This document shows, in pieces, positions 6,615 through 14,932 of a DNA stretch of 22,588 bases. A program made the position numbers and the translations under genes. Within the stretch, counting starts at the first letter, position 1. Each line of letters starts with the position of its first letter. Source of the DNA: JANLYQ01 sp031365725 (GTDB taxonomy: Bacteria; Actinomycetota; Actinomycetes; JACCUZ01); the NCBI GenBank assembly GCA_031365725.1, contig JANLYQ010000038.1, positions 1 through 22,588 of the forward strand. The letters run 5' to 3'. The notes under the pieces were generated by a model that was given only the letters and a program-made list of their open reading frames with translations, was not told the origin of the DNA and did not search any database.

Positions 6615-8360
6615 GTGTCCATCGACGCCACACCTGGCCTCCACCGTGCCCCCGATCAGACGCACGCACCCGCCCGTCCAGAGGCAGGTAAACGGTTCCT
6701 CGGCGAGATCCTGATCGACGCCAAGCTGCTCACCCGTGAACAGCTCGACGACGCCCTGCTCAAGCAACGGGTGTCGGGCAAGCGGCTCGGCACGTTGCTC
6801 GTCGAGCTGGGGGCCGTCGACGAGCGCGACCTCGCGACGGCTCTCGGTGAGCACTTCGGGGTCGCCGTCATCGACCTGCGCCGCCGGGCACCCGAGCCGG
6901 CCGCAGTCGCACTGCTCCCCGAGACGACGGCCCGTTCGCTGCTCGCCCTCCCGCTGCGCCTGGTGGACGGCGTGCTCGAGGTCGCCGTCGCCGACCCGAG
7001 CGACCAGCTGCTCACCGAGCTGCAGGCCACCACCGGGACTCCCATCGCATTGCTCGTCGCCAGCGCCACCGACATCCGCCGCGCGATCGACCGCGGCTAC
7101 CGGGCCATGACCGGGATCGACAGCCACGTCGACGCCTTCCAGGCGACCTCGGCCGGACGGAGCAGCAGCGGCCCGACCAGCGCCGCCGTGGACGAGAACG
7201 CCCCTGTCGTACGCGTCGTCACGATCGTCCTCACCCAGGCCCTGCGGGACCGCGCCTCCGACGTGCACATCGAGCCGATGGACGGGCTCACCCGAGTCCG
7301 CTTCCGGATCGACGGTGTCCTGCACGACGTGTTGACACTGCCCGGCCCGATGGGTGTCGCCGTGGTGAGCCGGCTCAAGGTCCTCGCCGGCATGAACATC
7401 GTCGAACGCCGTCGCGCGCAGGACGGTCAGTTCACCTCCGAGGTCGAGGGGCGCGCCCTGGACATCCGCGTGGCGAGCACCGGCACCGTGGCCGGCGAGA
7501 AAGTCGTGCTGCGTCTCCTGGACAAGTCGACGTCGTCGTTCCGGCTCTCCGAGCTCGGCATGCCCGCAGACACCTATCAGGTGTACTCCAGCATGGTCCG
7601 CGCGCCGTTCGGCATGGTGATCTGTGCTGGACCGACCGGCAGCGGCAAGACGACCAGCCTCTACGCCACCATCAGCGAGCTCAACGGCACCGAGCGCAAC
7701 ATCATGACGATCGAGGACCCGGTCGAGTACGTCGTGCCCTCGATCAACCAGATCCAGATCAACGAGCAGGCGGGCATCAGCTTTGCCAGCGGACTGCGGT
7801 CGATCCTGCGCCAGGACCCGGACGTCATCCTCGTCGGGGAGATCCGCGACAGCGAGACCGCGCGCATCGCCGTACAGGCCGCACTCACCGGTCACTTCGT
7901 GATGACCTCGCTGCATGCCACCGACACCACGTCGGCCCTGTTGCGGTTTCTCGACATGGACATCGAGGCGTACGTCGTGGGGTCAGCAGTCGGCGGGGTC
8001 CTCAGCCAGCGTCTGCTGCGACGGATCTGCGACCAGTGCCGTCGTCCTTACACACCGAGCTCGGATGAGCTGGAGTTCTTCTTCGAGGCCGCCGGTCAGC
8101 TGCCGGCGGACGGGTTCTGGCACGGCGAGGGCTGCACGTTCTGCGCCCAGACCGGCTACCAGGACCGGATCGGGGTCTACGAGCTCCTCCGCATGACCCC
8201 GGCCATGCGCGGGCTTGTTGCGACCGAGCCGTCGCACGAGCAGGTGCGTGCCCTTGCCATCTCCGAGGGCACCCGCACGTTGCGGCACGAGGCCATCAGG
8301 CTCGCCGCCGAGGGCATCACCACAGTGGCCGAGGTCGTCCGCGGCATCTACGTGCTGTGA
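6615..8360 (+). CDS. pilB: Type IV pilus assembly ATPase PilB
   Basis: The 581-residue protein has an N-terminal GspE/MshEN domain (about 26-165), which in relatives can bind cyclic-di-GMP, and then a C-terminal ATPase domain from about 197. Walker A is G-P-T-G-S-G-K-T-T beginning at residue 339, the Asp box is I-E-D-P-V-E-Y, and Walker B is V-I-L-V-G-E-I-R-D with E409. The His box is H-F-V-M-T-S-L-H-A-T-D. The zinc-binding tetracysteine is C472-x2-C475 and C507-x2-C510, followed by G-Y-Q-D-R-I-G-V-Y-E-L-L. It powers pilin polymerisation with PilC. The GTG start is preceded by GGAGGAGG at good spacing. It is the first gene of the pil operon and ends seven bases before pilC. Confidence 0.95.
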   Translation: MSIDATPGLHRAPDQTHAPARPEAGKRFLGEILIDAKLLTREQLDDALLKQRVSGKRLGTLLVELGAVDERDLATALGEHFGVAVIDLRRRAPEPAAVALLPETTARSLLALPLRLVDGVLEVAVADPSDQLLTELQATTGTPIALLVASATDIRRAIDRGYRAMTGIDSHVDAFQATSAGRSSSGPTSAAVDENAPVVRVVTIVLTQALRDRASDVHIEPMDGLTRVRFRIDGVLHDVLTLPGPMGVAVVSRLKVLAGMNIVERRRAQDGQFTSEVEGRALDIRVASTGTVAGEKVVLRLLDKSTSSFRLSELGMPADTYQVYSSMVRAPFGMVICAGPTGSGKTTSLYATISELNGTERNIMTIEDPVEYVVPSINQIQINEQAGISFASGLRSILRQDPDVILVGEIRDSETARIAVQAALTGHFVMTSLHATDTTSALLRFLDMDIEAYVVGSAVGGVLSQRLLRRICDQCRRPYTPSSDELEFFFEAAGQLPADGFWHGEGCTFCAQTGYQDRIGVYELLRMTPAMRGLVATEPSHEQVRALAISEGTRTLRHEAIRLAAEGITTVAEVVRGIYVL

Positions 8361-8367
8361 CGCGCTG

Positions 8368-9474
8368 ATGGCTACCGACATCGTCCCCACCGCGGCCCCG
8401 AAGGCGAAGCGGGAGCCGCGCGAGGTCATGCCCGCGCGGGTGCGGGGCAAAGACCTGATGCACCTGTCGCGTCAGCTCGCGGCGTTCCTCCGCGCGGGCA
8501 TCCCCATCCTCGACGGTCTTGCGCTGCTCGCGCGAGACACCGAGAACAAGACTCTTCGTCGCACGTTGGAGGACGTCGCCGAGCAACTGCGCCAGGGCAG
8601 CCCCTTCGGCGCGGCGCTGGACAGTCACCCCTCGGTGTTCCCGCCGGCCTATCGCAGCATGGTGCGTTCGGCCGAGCTGACCGGCAACCTGGACACCGTC
8701 CTGGACCGACTCACCATCTACGTCGAGCGCGAGGTCGAAGCAAAGCGAACGATCCGCTCGGCCATGACCTACCCGCTGGTCATCGTCGTGCTCTCAGTCG
8801 CCGTCTCGGTGCTGCTGGTGACCTTCGTGCTGCCGAAGTTCCGGTTGTTCTTCGCCTCCTTCCACCAGCAGCTGCCCCTTCCGACGCGGATCCTGCTCGG
8901 CATCAGCGACGTGTTCCAGCACTGGTGGTGGGCGCTGCTCACCGCGGCGCTGCTCACAGCGTTCGGTTCCTGGACGTTCCTTCGCACCGAACGCGGAAAG
9001 CTCACCCGTGACCGCGTGATCGGTCGACTGCCCGTGCTGGGAAAGGCACTGCAGTACTCCGTGGTCGAGCGCTTCGCCCGCGTCCTGTCCGCGATGCTGC
9101 GGGCCGGCGTACCTTTGGCAGAGGCAATGGATGTGGCGGCAGCTGCCACCAACAACCGCCCCGCCGCCATCGCGCTCGCCGCGGCCCGCGAGCGGATGCT
9201 CAGTGGCGAAGGCATCGGCACCCCGCTCGCCGAGACCGGCATCTTCCCGGCCGCTGCTGTGCAGATGATGCGCGTCGGCGAGGACACCGGGTCCCTGGAC
9301 GACCAGCTGGATGTCGTCGCCGAGTTCTACGAGAAGGAACTCGACGAGAAGGTCAAGCACATCACCACGCTGATGGAGCCGGCCGTGCTGCTCGTGATGG
9401 GCGCGATCGTCGGGTTCGTCGCGTTGGCTTTGGTGACCGCGATGTACGGCATCTACGGGAACGTCGGCAAGTGA
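8368..9474 (+). CDS. pilC: Type IV pilus inner-membrane platform protein PilC
   Basis: The 368-residue protein contains two T2SSF (GspF/PilC) repeats: about 30-155 (S-R-Q-L-A-A-F-L-R-A-G-I-P-I-L-D-G) and about 233-358 (F-A-R-V-L-S-A-M-L-R-A-G-V-P-L-A-E-A). Each repeat has the conserved glycine-rich segment (A-E-L-T-G-N-L-D and G-E-D-T-G-S-L-D-D). Three membrane helices are visible at about 136-156, 187-205 and 337-359, the normal topology. It couples PilB/PilT rotation to pilin insertion. I start it at ATG 8368, just after the pilB stop; the frame is open further upstream inside pilB, but the usual PilC N-terminus begins here. No clear ribosome binding site is seen, suggesting translational coupling. 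Confidence 0.93.
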   Translation: MATDIVPTAAPKAKREPREVMPARVRGKDLMHLSRQLAAFLRAGIPILDGLALLARDTENKTLRRTLEDVAEQLRQGSPFGAALDSHPSVFPPAYRSMVRSAELTGNLDTVLDRLTIYVEREVEAKRTIRSAMTYPLVIVVLSVAVSVLLVTFVLPKFRLFFASFHQQLPLPTRILLGISDVFQHWWWALLTAALLTAFGSWTFLRTERGKLTRDRVIGRLPVLGKALQYSVVERFARVLSAMLRAGVPLAEAMDVAAAATNNRPAAIALAAARERMLSGEGIGTPLAETGIFPAAAVQMMRVGEDTGSLDDQLDVVAEFYEKELDEKVKHITTLMEPAVLLVMGAIVGFVALALVTAMYGIYGNVGK

Positions 9475-9869
9475 TGCGGCGTGACGAGGGGTTCACGCTC
9501 GTCGAGATGCTCCTGGCCATCTCGATCCTCGGCGTCGGGATCCTGGCGATCGTCGGCGGGATGATGACGTCGATCCAGGTGTCCGACTTGGCTCGACGCC
9601 AGGCAGAGGGCATGGGGTCGATCCGTTCGTACGCCGAGGCCGTAGCTGCTGACACCTATGTCGGTTGCGCCACGTCGTACCCGGGTTCCGGGTTCACCGT
9701 CCCCAGCGGTTGGACCTCCTCCGTCGCCGTCTCCTACTGGAGCGCGGCAACGAGCACGTTCGTCAGCACCTGCGGCAGCGACAGCGGTTTCCAACGGGTC
9801 ACGCTGACGCTCACCGCCAGCGACGGCCGAGACACCGAGGTCCTCCGCATCGACAAGAGGTTGCCATGA
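9474..9869 (+). CDS. Minor pilin / pseudopilin with type IV prepilin signal
   Basis: The 131-residue protein begins with a very short leader, M-R-R-D-E-G, followed by F-T-L-V-E-M-L-L-A-I-S-I-L-G-V-G-I-L. Prepilin peptidase would cleave after G6, leaving F+1 and E+5. The hydrophobic helix is followed by a small Ser/Thr-rich domain with two cysteines (in V-G-C-A-T and S-T-C-G-S) that may form a C-terminal disulfide loop. The ATG overlaps the pilC stop in TGATG (9472-9476), indicating coupled translation; GTG 9471 is an alternative start. It resembles PilV/PilE-like minor pilins that prime pilus assembly. Assignment to a specific minor pilin is not possible. Confidence 0.85.
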   Translation: MRRDEGFTLVEMLLAISILGVGILAIVGGMMTSIQVSDLARRQAEGMGSIRSYAEAVAADTYVGCATSYPGSGFTVPSGWTSSVAVSYWSAATSTFVSTCGSDSGFQRVTLTLTASDGRDTEVLRIDKRLP

Positions 9870-10435
9870 GGCGGGCAAACCCGATCGGGCATCGGGACCG
9901 TCAGGCCGGGTTCACCCTTGTCGAGGTCCTCGTGTGCCTCGCCATCATGGGACTGATTGCGCCCGTGCTGGCCAACACGTTGACCGTCGGATGGAGGACG
10001 ACCGATGCCACGGTGTCCAGCCTGTCGGACAGCCGTAACCGGGCACTGACGCCCTCGCTCTTCACGCGCGACGTCCAGAACGCCGTCTCCGTCGACACCC
10101 TCGTCAGTGACGCGACGTGCACCACCGCCGGCGACACCCTTCTCGTCCGGCTGCGCTGGACGGAGACCGCTGTCTCCGGCACGGCAACATCACGAGCGGT
10201 GTCATGGGTGCTCACCTCGGGGGGCGACCGGCTCCTCGAACGCCGCTGGTGCGCTGCCGGCACGTCTGTGACGAGCAGCGTGACGACTGCCCATGGGGTC
10301 GTCGGGACACCAACTGTCACCTGCACCTCGCTCGCCGGCGCGACGGTTGCCTGTGGGTCGGCAACCCGGGTCTCCCTGGCCGTCACCGACACCAGCGGCG
10401 CCTTCACTGCCAGCGGCTCCCGGAGAGCGTCATGA
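9866..10435 (+). CDS. Minor pilin / pseudopilin (PilW/GspJ-like)
   Basis: The 189-residue protein has a prepilin leader ending A-G, followed by F-T-L-V-E-V-L-V-C-L-A-I-M-G-L-I-A-P-V-L-A-N-T. Cleavage is expected after G15, leaving E+5. Its larger globular domain, with S-x-L-F-T-R-D-V-Q-N-A, matches the general layout of PilW/GspJ-type subunits. Four cysteines lie outside the membrane helix (in A-T-C-T-T, R-W-C-A-A, V-T-C-T-S and V-A-C-G-S). The ATG overlaps the preceding stop (ATGA at 9866-9869) and the gene's own stop overlaps the next start in the same way. It probably sits in the pilus tip or initiation complex with its neighbours. Confidence 0.83.
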   Translation: MRRANPIGHRDRQAGFTLVEVLVCLAIMGLIAPVLANTLTVGWRTTDATVSSLSDSRNRALTPSLFTRDVQNAVSVDTLVSDATCTTAGDTLLVRLRWTETAVSGTATSRAVSWVLTSGGDRLLERRWCAAGTSVTSSVTTAHGVVGTPTVTCTSLAGATVACGSATRVSLAVTDTSGAFTASGSRRAS

Positions 10436-12390
10436 GCCGCACGCTGACCGCCGGCCACGTTCTGGCGCAGCGATGTCGCTCGGTGCGCCAGTCCGACGAC
10501 TCGGGCAGCATCCTGGCCATCGCACTCGTGATGCTGCTGATCTTCGGACTGTGGATCGGCACGGTGCTCACCTTCGCCACGGCGAGCCAGCGCACCACCG
10601 TCCTGGTGCGGGACGAGGCAACCAGTACCTACGCAGGTGGCGGTGCTATCGACGGCACCATCAACAAGGTACGGACCTCGCTGAGCACGGGCACGACCGC
10701 TGCAGGAGCCTCCACCTGCTTCACCCTCCCGGCCGGCGCGCTGGACAACACGTCCTCGCTCGCGGTCACCTGCGACCCGGTCGCGGGGTCCGGAACGTCG
10801 GTCAGCAGCCTCAGCCAGCCGGACAAGGCCATCCTCGCAACCTCGACCGTCGCAGGCGAGGGGGTGACCGTCGCGTCGGGCAACCTGCGCGTGAAGGGCA
10901 GCGTCTCGGTCAACAAGACCCTGACGGTCCCCGCCGGCAGCACCTTGGACGACACCGGGTACGGCGTGGACGCCGCTGTGTGCACCGTCGCCGGCACGGT
11001 GACCCCGGCGTGCACCACCAATTCTGGGGTCACCACGCCCAGCTATGGGACTCCGGACCTCACGGCACCCACCTGGCGTGCGACGTTGCCGTCGTGCGGC
11101 GCGTCGACGATCACCCTGCGGCCGGGCCTCTACACCGCCGGGTCAGCGCTGCAGACCGTGCTCAACTGCGCCAACGCCGTCATCATCCTCGCGTCGGGGA
11201 CCTACTGGTTCGACTTCACCGACGCCGCCACCGCCAACCGCGCCCTGACGTTCACCGGCGGGGTCCGCGGCACCTCGTTGATCGGCGGCGCACGCCTCGG
11301 CGCCACATCCACCTGCGACTCCGCCGCCGGCGGCGTGGAACTGGTGTTCGGCGGCGACAGCCGGCTCTCCGTGTCCAACGGCAGCGTCGACCTCTGTGCC
11401 CTCGCCCTGTCCGGCGACACGACCCGGCAGCACATCGTCGTGCGCGGTTTGACCAGCACCACCTCGGTCGCCGGCTCGATGTCCTACCCGCCGACCACCG
11501 GTTCGAGTGCGGCGAGTGTCAGCACCGGGAGCCTGGCCTGGACCAACCCCGCAGGCGTGCTGCTGGACGACAGCATCGACGCGACGGCGTCTCTGTCCAA
11601 CGGCAGCGCCAAGACGGCCACGATGCGCCTCAGCCTCCCGCCCGCACTGGTGCCCCCGACAGCGACAGGAATCTCCCTGACCGTGTCGGCCGATGTCGCG
11701 ATCGACTCACCCGGGACCACCACCGCGCTGACTGCCGCCGTTCTTGGAGCCAACGGGACCCTGCTCGGGAACCGGACCATCCGCAGCTGCGCCTCGACAG
11801 CGTGCACCCCGTCGAACTACGTCGTCGCCTCCGGTACCGCCATCACCGGGCTGACGACCGCCCAGGTGAACGGTGGCGGCTCGACCCGCATCGACGTGAA
11901 CCTCGTCAAGCAGGCCGGTGTGGGCACGACCACGTCGGCTCTCGATGTCATCAAGGTCGACCTGACCTACTCTGTGCCGCTGCGACGGGTCTGCAACCCA
12001 CCGTCGGGTGCCGCCGCTTGTCCGGCAGCTCTTCCCCCAACCCAGCCGCTTCTGGTCACCTCCGGCGCCTACCCGGCAACGAGGGTCCAGCTGCACGGCA
12101 CGGTCTACGCCCCTGACTCCGCGATCACCCTCGGCGGCACGCTGATCGGCGCACCTGTGGTGGACCGGGGCATCGTCATCAGGCACCTCGTCTCCACCAT
12201 GACTCCCGGCAGCGGATACAGCGGCGCACTGCTCGCCACACCAGACATCAGTCAGAGCCCGAGGCAGATGGTGCTCACCGCCCGAGACGGCAGCGGCACC
12301 CAGGTCGCCCGCGCTCGGGTGACATTTGCGGACAGCTCGGGGTCCCGCAACGGCCCCGTCCCCACAGTGACCGAGTGGACGATCAACTGA
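10432..12390 (+). CDS. Large PilX-like pilus-operon protein, candidate tip protein or adhesin
   Basis: The 652-residue protein has a short cytoplasmic N-terminus (1-26), then S-I-L-A-I-A-L-V-M-L-L-I-F-G-L-W-I-G-T-V-L, a PilX-type membrane anchor without the usual F-T-L-V-E. The rest is extracellular, Thr/Ser/Gly-rich and probably beta-structured. Cysteines occur as six pairs: 96/114, 184/194, 222/246, 295/322, 453/458 and 521/530, suggesting six disulfides. The segment L-H-G-T-V-Y-A-P-D-S-A-I-T-L-G-G-T-L-I-G-A-P-V-V near the C-terminus looks like a repeated beta-strand element. The ATG overlaps the upstream stop (ATGA), so it is made with the pseudopilins. By position it could play the part of PilX plus PilY1 (tip adhesin), but that is inference. 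I do not recognise a named domain in the large ectodomain. Confidence 0.8.
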   Translation: MSRTLTAGHVLAQRCRSVRQSDDSGSILAIALVMLLIFGLWIGTVLTFATASQRTTVLVRDEATSTYAGGGAIDGTINKVRTSLSTGTTAAGASTCFTLPAGALDNTSSLAVTCDPVAGSGTSVSSLSQPDKAILATSTVAGEGVTVASGNLRVKGSVSVNKTLTVPAGSTLDDTGYGVDAAVCTVAGTVTPACTTNSGVTTPSYGTPDLTAPTWRATLPSCGASTITLRPGLYTAGSALQTVLNCANAVIILASGTYWFDFTDAATANRALTFTGGVRGTSLIGGARLGATSTCDSAAGGVELVFGGDSRLSVSNGSVDLCALALSGDTTRQHIVVRGLTSTTSVAGSMSYPPTTGSSAASVSTGSLAWTNPAGVLLDDSIDATASLSNGSAKTATMRLSLPPALVPPTATGISLTVSADVAIDSPGTTTALTAAVLGANGTLLGNRTIRSCASTACTPSNYVVASGTAITGLTTAQVNGGGSTRIDVNLVKQAGVGTTTSALDVIKVDLTYSVPLRRVCNPPSGAAACPAALPPTQPLLVTSGAYPATRVQLHGTVYAPDSAITLGGTLIGAPVVDRGIVIRHLVSTMTPGSGYSGALLATPDISQSPRQMVLTARDGSGTQVARARVTFADSSGSRNGPVPTVTEWTIN

Positions 12391-12427
12391 CCGTTCGGCT
12401 GATTGCGCAACTCCCGCACCGACCTGG

Positions 12428-12456
12428 CTCAAGTCACACCGGCGATGGTCCGAAAA
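12428..12456 (+). promoter_or_regulatory. Candidate FliA/WhiG-type promoter of pilA
   Basis: CTCA (12428-12431) and TCCGAAAA (12449-12456) are separated by 17 bases, about 50 bases before the pilA start. The consensus I recall for FliA-family sigma factors in motile actinomycetes is CTCA, 15-17 bases, GCCGATAA; six of eight -10 bases match. This would link pilin production to motility or cell-type control. Confidence 0.4.
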
Positions 12457-12506
12457 CCTTCACAGCAGAGGGAGCGGGGTGCTCCTCCACCAACGAAGGG
12501 CACATC

Positions 12507-12872
12507 ATGCTTACGAAGATCCGCGCGGCGGCTGCTAAGGAGTCCGGCTTCACGCTCGTCGAGCTCCTCGTTGTGATCGCCATCCTCGGTGTGCTGGCGG
12601 GCGTCGTCGTCTTCTCGGTCGCCGGGATCCAGGACACCAGCCAGTCCTCGGCGTGCAAGACCGAGGCAAGCACCGTCCGTACCGCCGAAGAGGCGTACTA
12701 CGTCAAGAACAAGCTGTACACGAACAACGCCGGCCTCGTTACCGCCAAGCTGCTGGGGACCACCCCCACGCTGGTGACCACCGCAGGCACCGGCGCTCCG
12801 GTGGGCACGACCTACAGCATCGCCTGGGCAGGCGCGACCTGCACCGGCGTCACGCCCGCTATCACCCCGTGA
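12507..12872 (+). CDS. pilA: Type IV pilin, probable major pilin PilA
   Basis: The 121-residue prepilin has a 14-residue leader ending K-E-S-G, then F-T-L-V-E-L-L-V-V-I-A-I-L-G-V-L-A-G-V-V-V, with cleavage after G14 and E+5 at residue 19. The small globular domain includes A-E-E-A-Y-Y-V-K-N-K-L-Y-T, typical of short actinobacterial and GspG-like pilins, and two cysteines (in S-S-A-C-K and G-A-T-C-T) likely to form a disulfide. GAAGGG lies six bases upstream of the ATG. It follows the large protein after a 116-base gap with its own candidate promoter and is followed by a strong terminator, so it can be expressed at a higher level than the rest of the operon, as expected for the main fibre subunit. 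Confidence 0.9.
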   Translation: MLTKIRAAAAKESGFTLVELLVVIAILGVLAGVVVFSVAGIQDTSQSSACKTEASTVRTAEEAYYVKNKLYTNNAGLVTAKLLGTTPTLVTTAGTGAPVGTTYSIAWAGATCTGVTPAITP

Positions 12873-12897
12873 TCATCGTCTAGTCAAGCAACGCGAC

Positions 12898-12925
12898 AAG
12901 GCCCGCCGGATCTCCGGCGGGCCTT
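12898..12925 (+). terminator. Strong hairpin terminator after pilA
   Basis: AAGGCCCGCCGG (12898-12909) and CCGGCGGGCCTT (12914-12925) form a perfect 12-bp stem with a 4-base loop ATCT. It lies 26 bases past the pilA stop and marks the end of the pilus operon. Confidence 0.85.
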
Positions 12926-13050
12926 CTCGCGTCCCATCCCCCGGACGCCTACTTCCGCCTGATGGAACGGCCGGCCGGTGTCGCGATGGCCCGGGTCTAC
13001 CGTGACCGCACCCCGCGGTGCGTCACGACTTGAGAGGGACCCGCCACCCG

Positions 13051-14916
13051 ATGAGCTCTGCCTCGACCACTGCCTCTAGCGCTGCCCCGACCCGGCATCC
13101 CCGAATGCTCGCCTGGGTCGACGAGGTGAGCACGTTGACCCGCCCGGACCGCGTGGTGTGGTGCGACGGGTCCGAAGCCGAGTGGCAGCAACTGACCGAT
13201 CAGATGGTCGAGGCCGGCACCCTGGTCCGGCTGGCGGAGGACAAGAAGCCCAACTCGTTCTGGTGCGCGTCCGACCCATCGGACGTGGCGCGCGTGGAGG
13301 ACCGCACCTTCATCTGCTCCCGGGACGAGGCCGATGCGGGAGCCACCAACAACTGGATGGACCCGGTCGAGATGAAGGCCCGCATGACGGCCCTCTACGA
13401 CGGGTCGATGCGCGGCCGCACGATGTACGTCATCCCGTTCTGCATGGGGCCGCTGACCGCGGAGTCGCCGATGTTCGGCGTCGAGATCACCGACTCGCCG
13501 TACGTCGTGTGCTCGATGCGCATCATGGCCCGGATGGGCTCAGCAGTCCTTGAGGCGATGGGCGGCAGCGACACCGAACCGGGTGCTTACTTCGTGCCCT
13601 GCCTGCACTCGGTCGGGGCGCCGCTCGAACCCAGCCAGGCCGACGTCCCGTGGCCGTGCAACGACACGAAGTACATCACCCAGTTCCCCGAGGAGCGCAC
13701 CATCTGGAGCTTCGGCTCCGGCTACGGCGGCAACGCGTTGCTGGGCAAGAAGTGCTTCTCGCTGCGCATCGCCTCGGTCATGGGCCGAGACGAGGGCTGG
13801 CTCGCCGAGCACATGCTCATCCTCAAGCTGACGTCGCCGGAGCAGGCGGTGCACTACGTCGCCGCGGCCTTCCCCAGCGCGTGCGGCAAGACCAACCTGG
13901 CGATGCTCGAACCGACCATCCCCGGCTGGAAGGTCGAGACCCTCGGCGACGACATCGCCTGGATGCGCTTCGGTGACGACGGCCGGCTGTGGGCTCTCAA
14001 CCCGGAGCACGGCCTGTTCGGCGTGGCCCCCGGCACCGGCTGGGCGACCAACCCCAACGCGATGCGCACGATCGCGGCGGGCAACTCGCTCTTCACCAAC
14101 GTCGCCCTCACCGACGACGGCGACATCTGGTGGGAGGGCATGACCGAGCAGCCCCCCGCCCACCTGACCGACTGGAAAGGTCGCGACTGGGCGCCGTTCG
14201 ACGAGACCGACGCGCACGACGAGCAGGAGCACGAACCCAGCTCGCACCCCAACTCACGGTTCTGCACCCCGATCACCCAGTGCCCGATCCTCGCCCCCGA
14301 GTACGACGATCCGCGCGGCGTGCCGATCTCCGCCATCCTCTTCGGTGGCCGGCGCAAGACGACGATCCCGTTGGTCTACGAGGCCCGCGACTGGGTGCAC
14401 GGCGTCTTTATCGGCGCGACGCTCTCGTCCGAGACCACCGCGGCAGCGACCGGCGTCGTCGGGGTGGTGCGCCGTGACCCGATGGCCATGCTGCCGTTCA
14501 TCGGCTACGACGCCGGCGACTATCTGGGCCACTGGGTCGACATGGGCAAGGGCGCCGACGCCAGCAAGCTGCCGAAGATCTTCTATGTCAACTGGTTCCG
14601 GCGCGACGCCGATGGTGGCTTCCTCTGGCCGGGCTACGGCGAGAACGGCCGGGTGCTCAAGTGGGTGGTGGAGCGGCTCGAGGGTCGCGCTGCGGCTGTC
14701 GAGACGGCCATCGGACTCGTGCCGACGGCAGAGTCTCTCGACGTCGACGGGCTCGACCTGACACCCGAGCAGGTCGAGGCGGTGCTGCGCGTCGACCACG
14801 ACGAGTGGCGCGCCGAGCTGCCGCAGATCCAGGACTGGTTCGACACCATCGGCACCGACACGGTGCCGGCGATGTTGCTGACCGAGCTCGACGGACTGCG
14901 GGCCCGCCTCGGCTGA
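13051..14916 (+). CDS. pckG: Phosphoenolpyruvate carboxykinase (GTP)
   Basis: The 621-residue protein converts oxaloacetate and GTP to phosphoenolpyruvate, GDP and CO2, the entry step of gluconeogenesis. It is full length for the GTP-dependent family. Visible motifs include the P-loop F-P-S-A-C-G-K-T-N (274-282), with the conserved cysteine C278 and K280. The metal-binding G-D-D-I-A-W-M (299-305) is present, as are the substrate-binding stretch M-Y-V-I-P-F-C-M-G-P, F-G-S-G-Y-G-G-N-A-L-L-G-K-K, and the lid region F-G-G-R-R-K-T-T-I-P-L-V-Y-E. The ATG at 13051 is preceded by GAGAGGGA; in-frame codons further upstream lie in the intergenic region and lack family similarity. It is transcribed alone and converges on the lyase gene. 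Confidence 0.97.
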   Translation: MSSASTTASSAAPTRHPRMLAWVDEVSTLTRPDRVVWCDGSEAEWQQLTDQMVEAGTLVRLAEDKKPNSFWCASDPSDVARVEDRTFICSRDEADAGATNNWMDPVEMKARMTALYDGSMRGRTMYVIPFCMGPLTAESPMFGVEITDSPYVVCSMRIMARMGSAVLEAMGGSDTEPGAYFVPCLHSVGAPLEPSQADVPWPCNDTKYITQFPEERTIWSFGSGYGGNALLGKKCFSLRIASVMGRDEGWLAEHMLILKLTSPEQAVHYVAAAFPSACGKTNLAMLEPTIPGWKVETLGDDIAWMRFGDDGRLWALNPEHGLFGVAPGTGWATNPNAMRTIAAGNSLFTNVALTDDGDIWWEGMTEQPPAHLTDWKGRDWAPFDETDAHDEQEHEPSSHPNSRFCTPITQCPILAPEYDDPRGVPISAILFGGRRKTTIPLVYEARDWVHGVFIGATLSSETTAAATGVVGVVRRDPMAMLPFIGYDAGDYLGHWVDMGKGADASKLPKIFYVNWFRRDADGGFLWPGYGENGRVLKWVVERLEGRAAAVETAIGLVPTAESLDVDGLDLTPEQVEAVLRVDHDEWRAELPQIQDWFDTIGTDTVPAMLLTELDGLRARLG

Positions 14917-14930
14917 ACCGACGTTCAGCC
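14911..14930. terminator. Small bidirectional hairpin between pckG and the lyase gene
   Basis: GGCTGAAC (14911-14918) and GTTCAGCC (14923-14930) form a perfect 8-bp stem around CGAC, overlapping the pckG stop. The convergent stops are only 16 bases apart, so one symmetrical hairpin could serve both genes. Confidence 0.5.
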
Positions 14931-14932
14931 AC

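Noticed and set aside
6576..7916. A 446-codon minus-strand frame over pilB
   Set aside because: It is the antisense of clear PilB motifs (Walker A and B, tetracysteine); its composition (Asp, Gly, Val, His-rich) is that of a shadow frame.
10293..12116. A 607-codon plus-strand frame over the PilX-like gene
   Set aside because: The translation is almost only Arg, His, Gly and Pro. The alternative frame has a membrane anchor, paired cysteines and a stop/start overlap with its neighbour.
12391..12506. A cyclic-di-GMP riboswitch before pilA
   Set aside because: The conserved core sequences of the class I and II cyclic-di-GMP riboswitches are not present; the FliA-like promoter explains the conserved-looking bases better.
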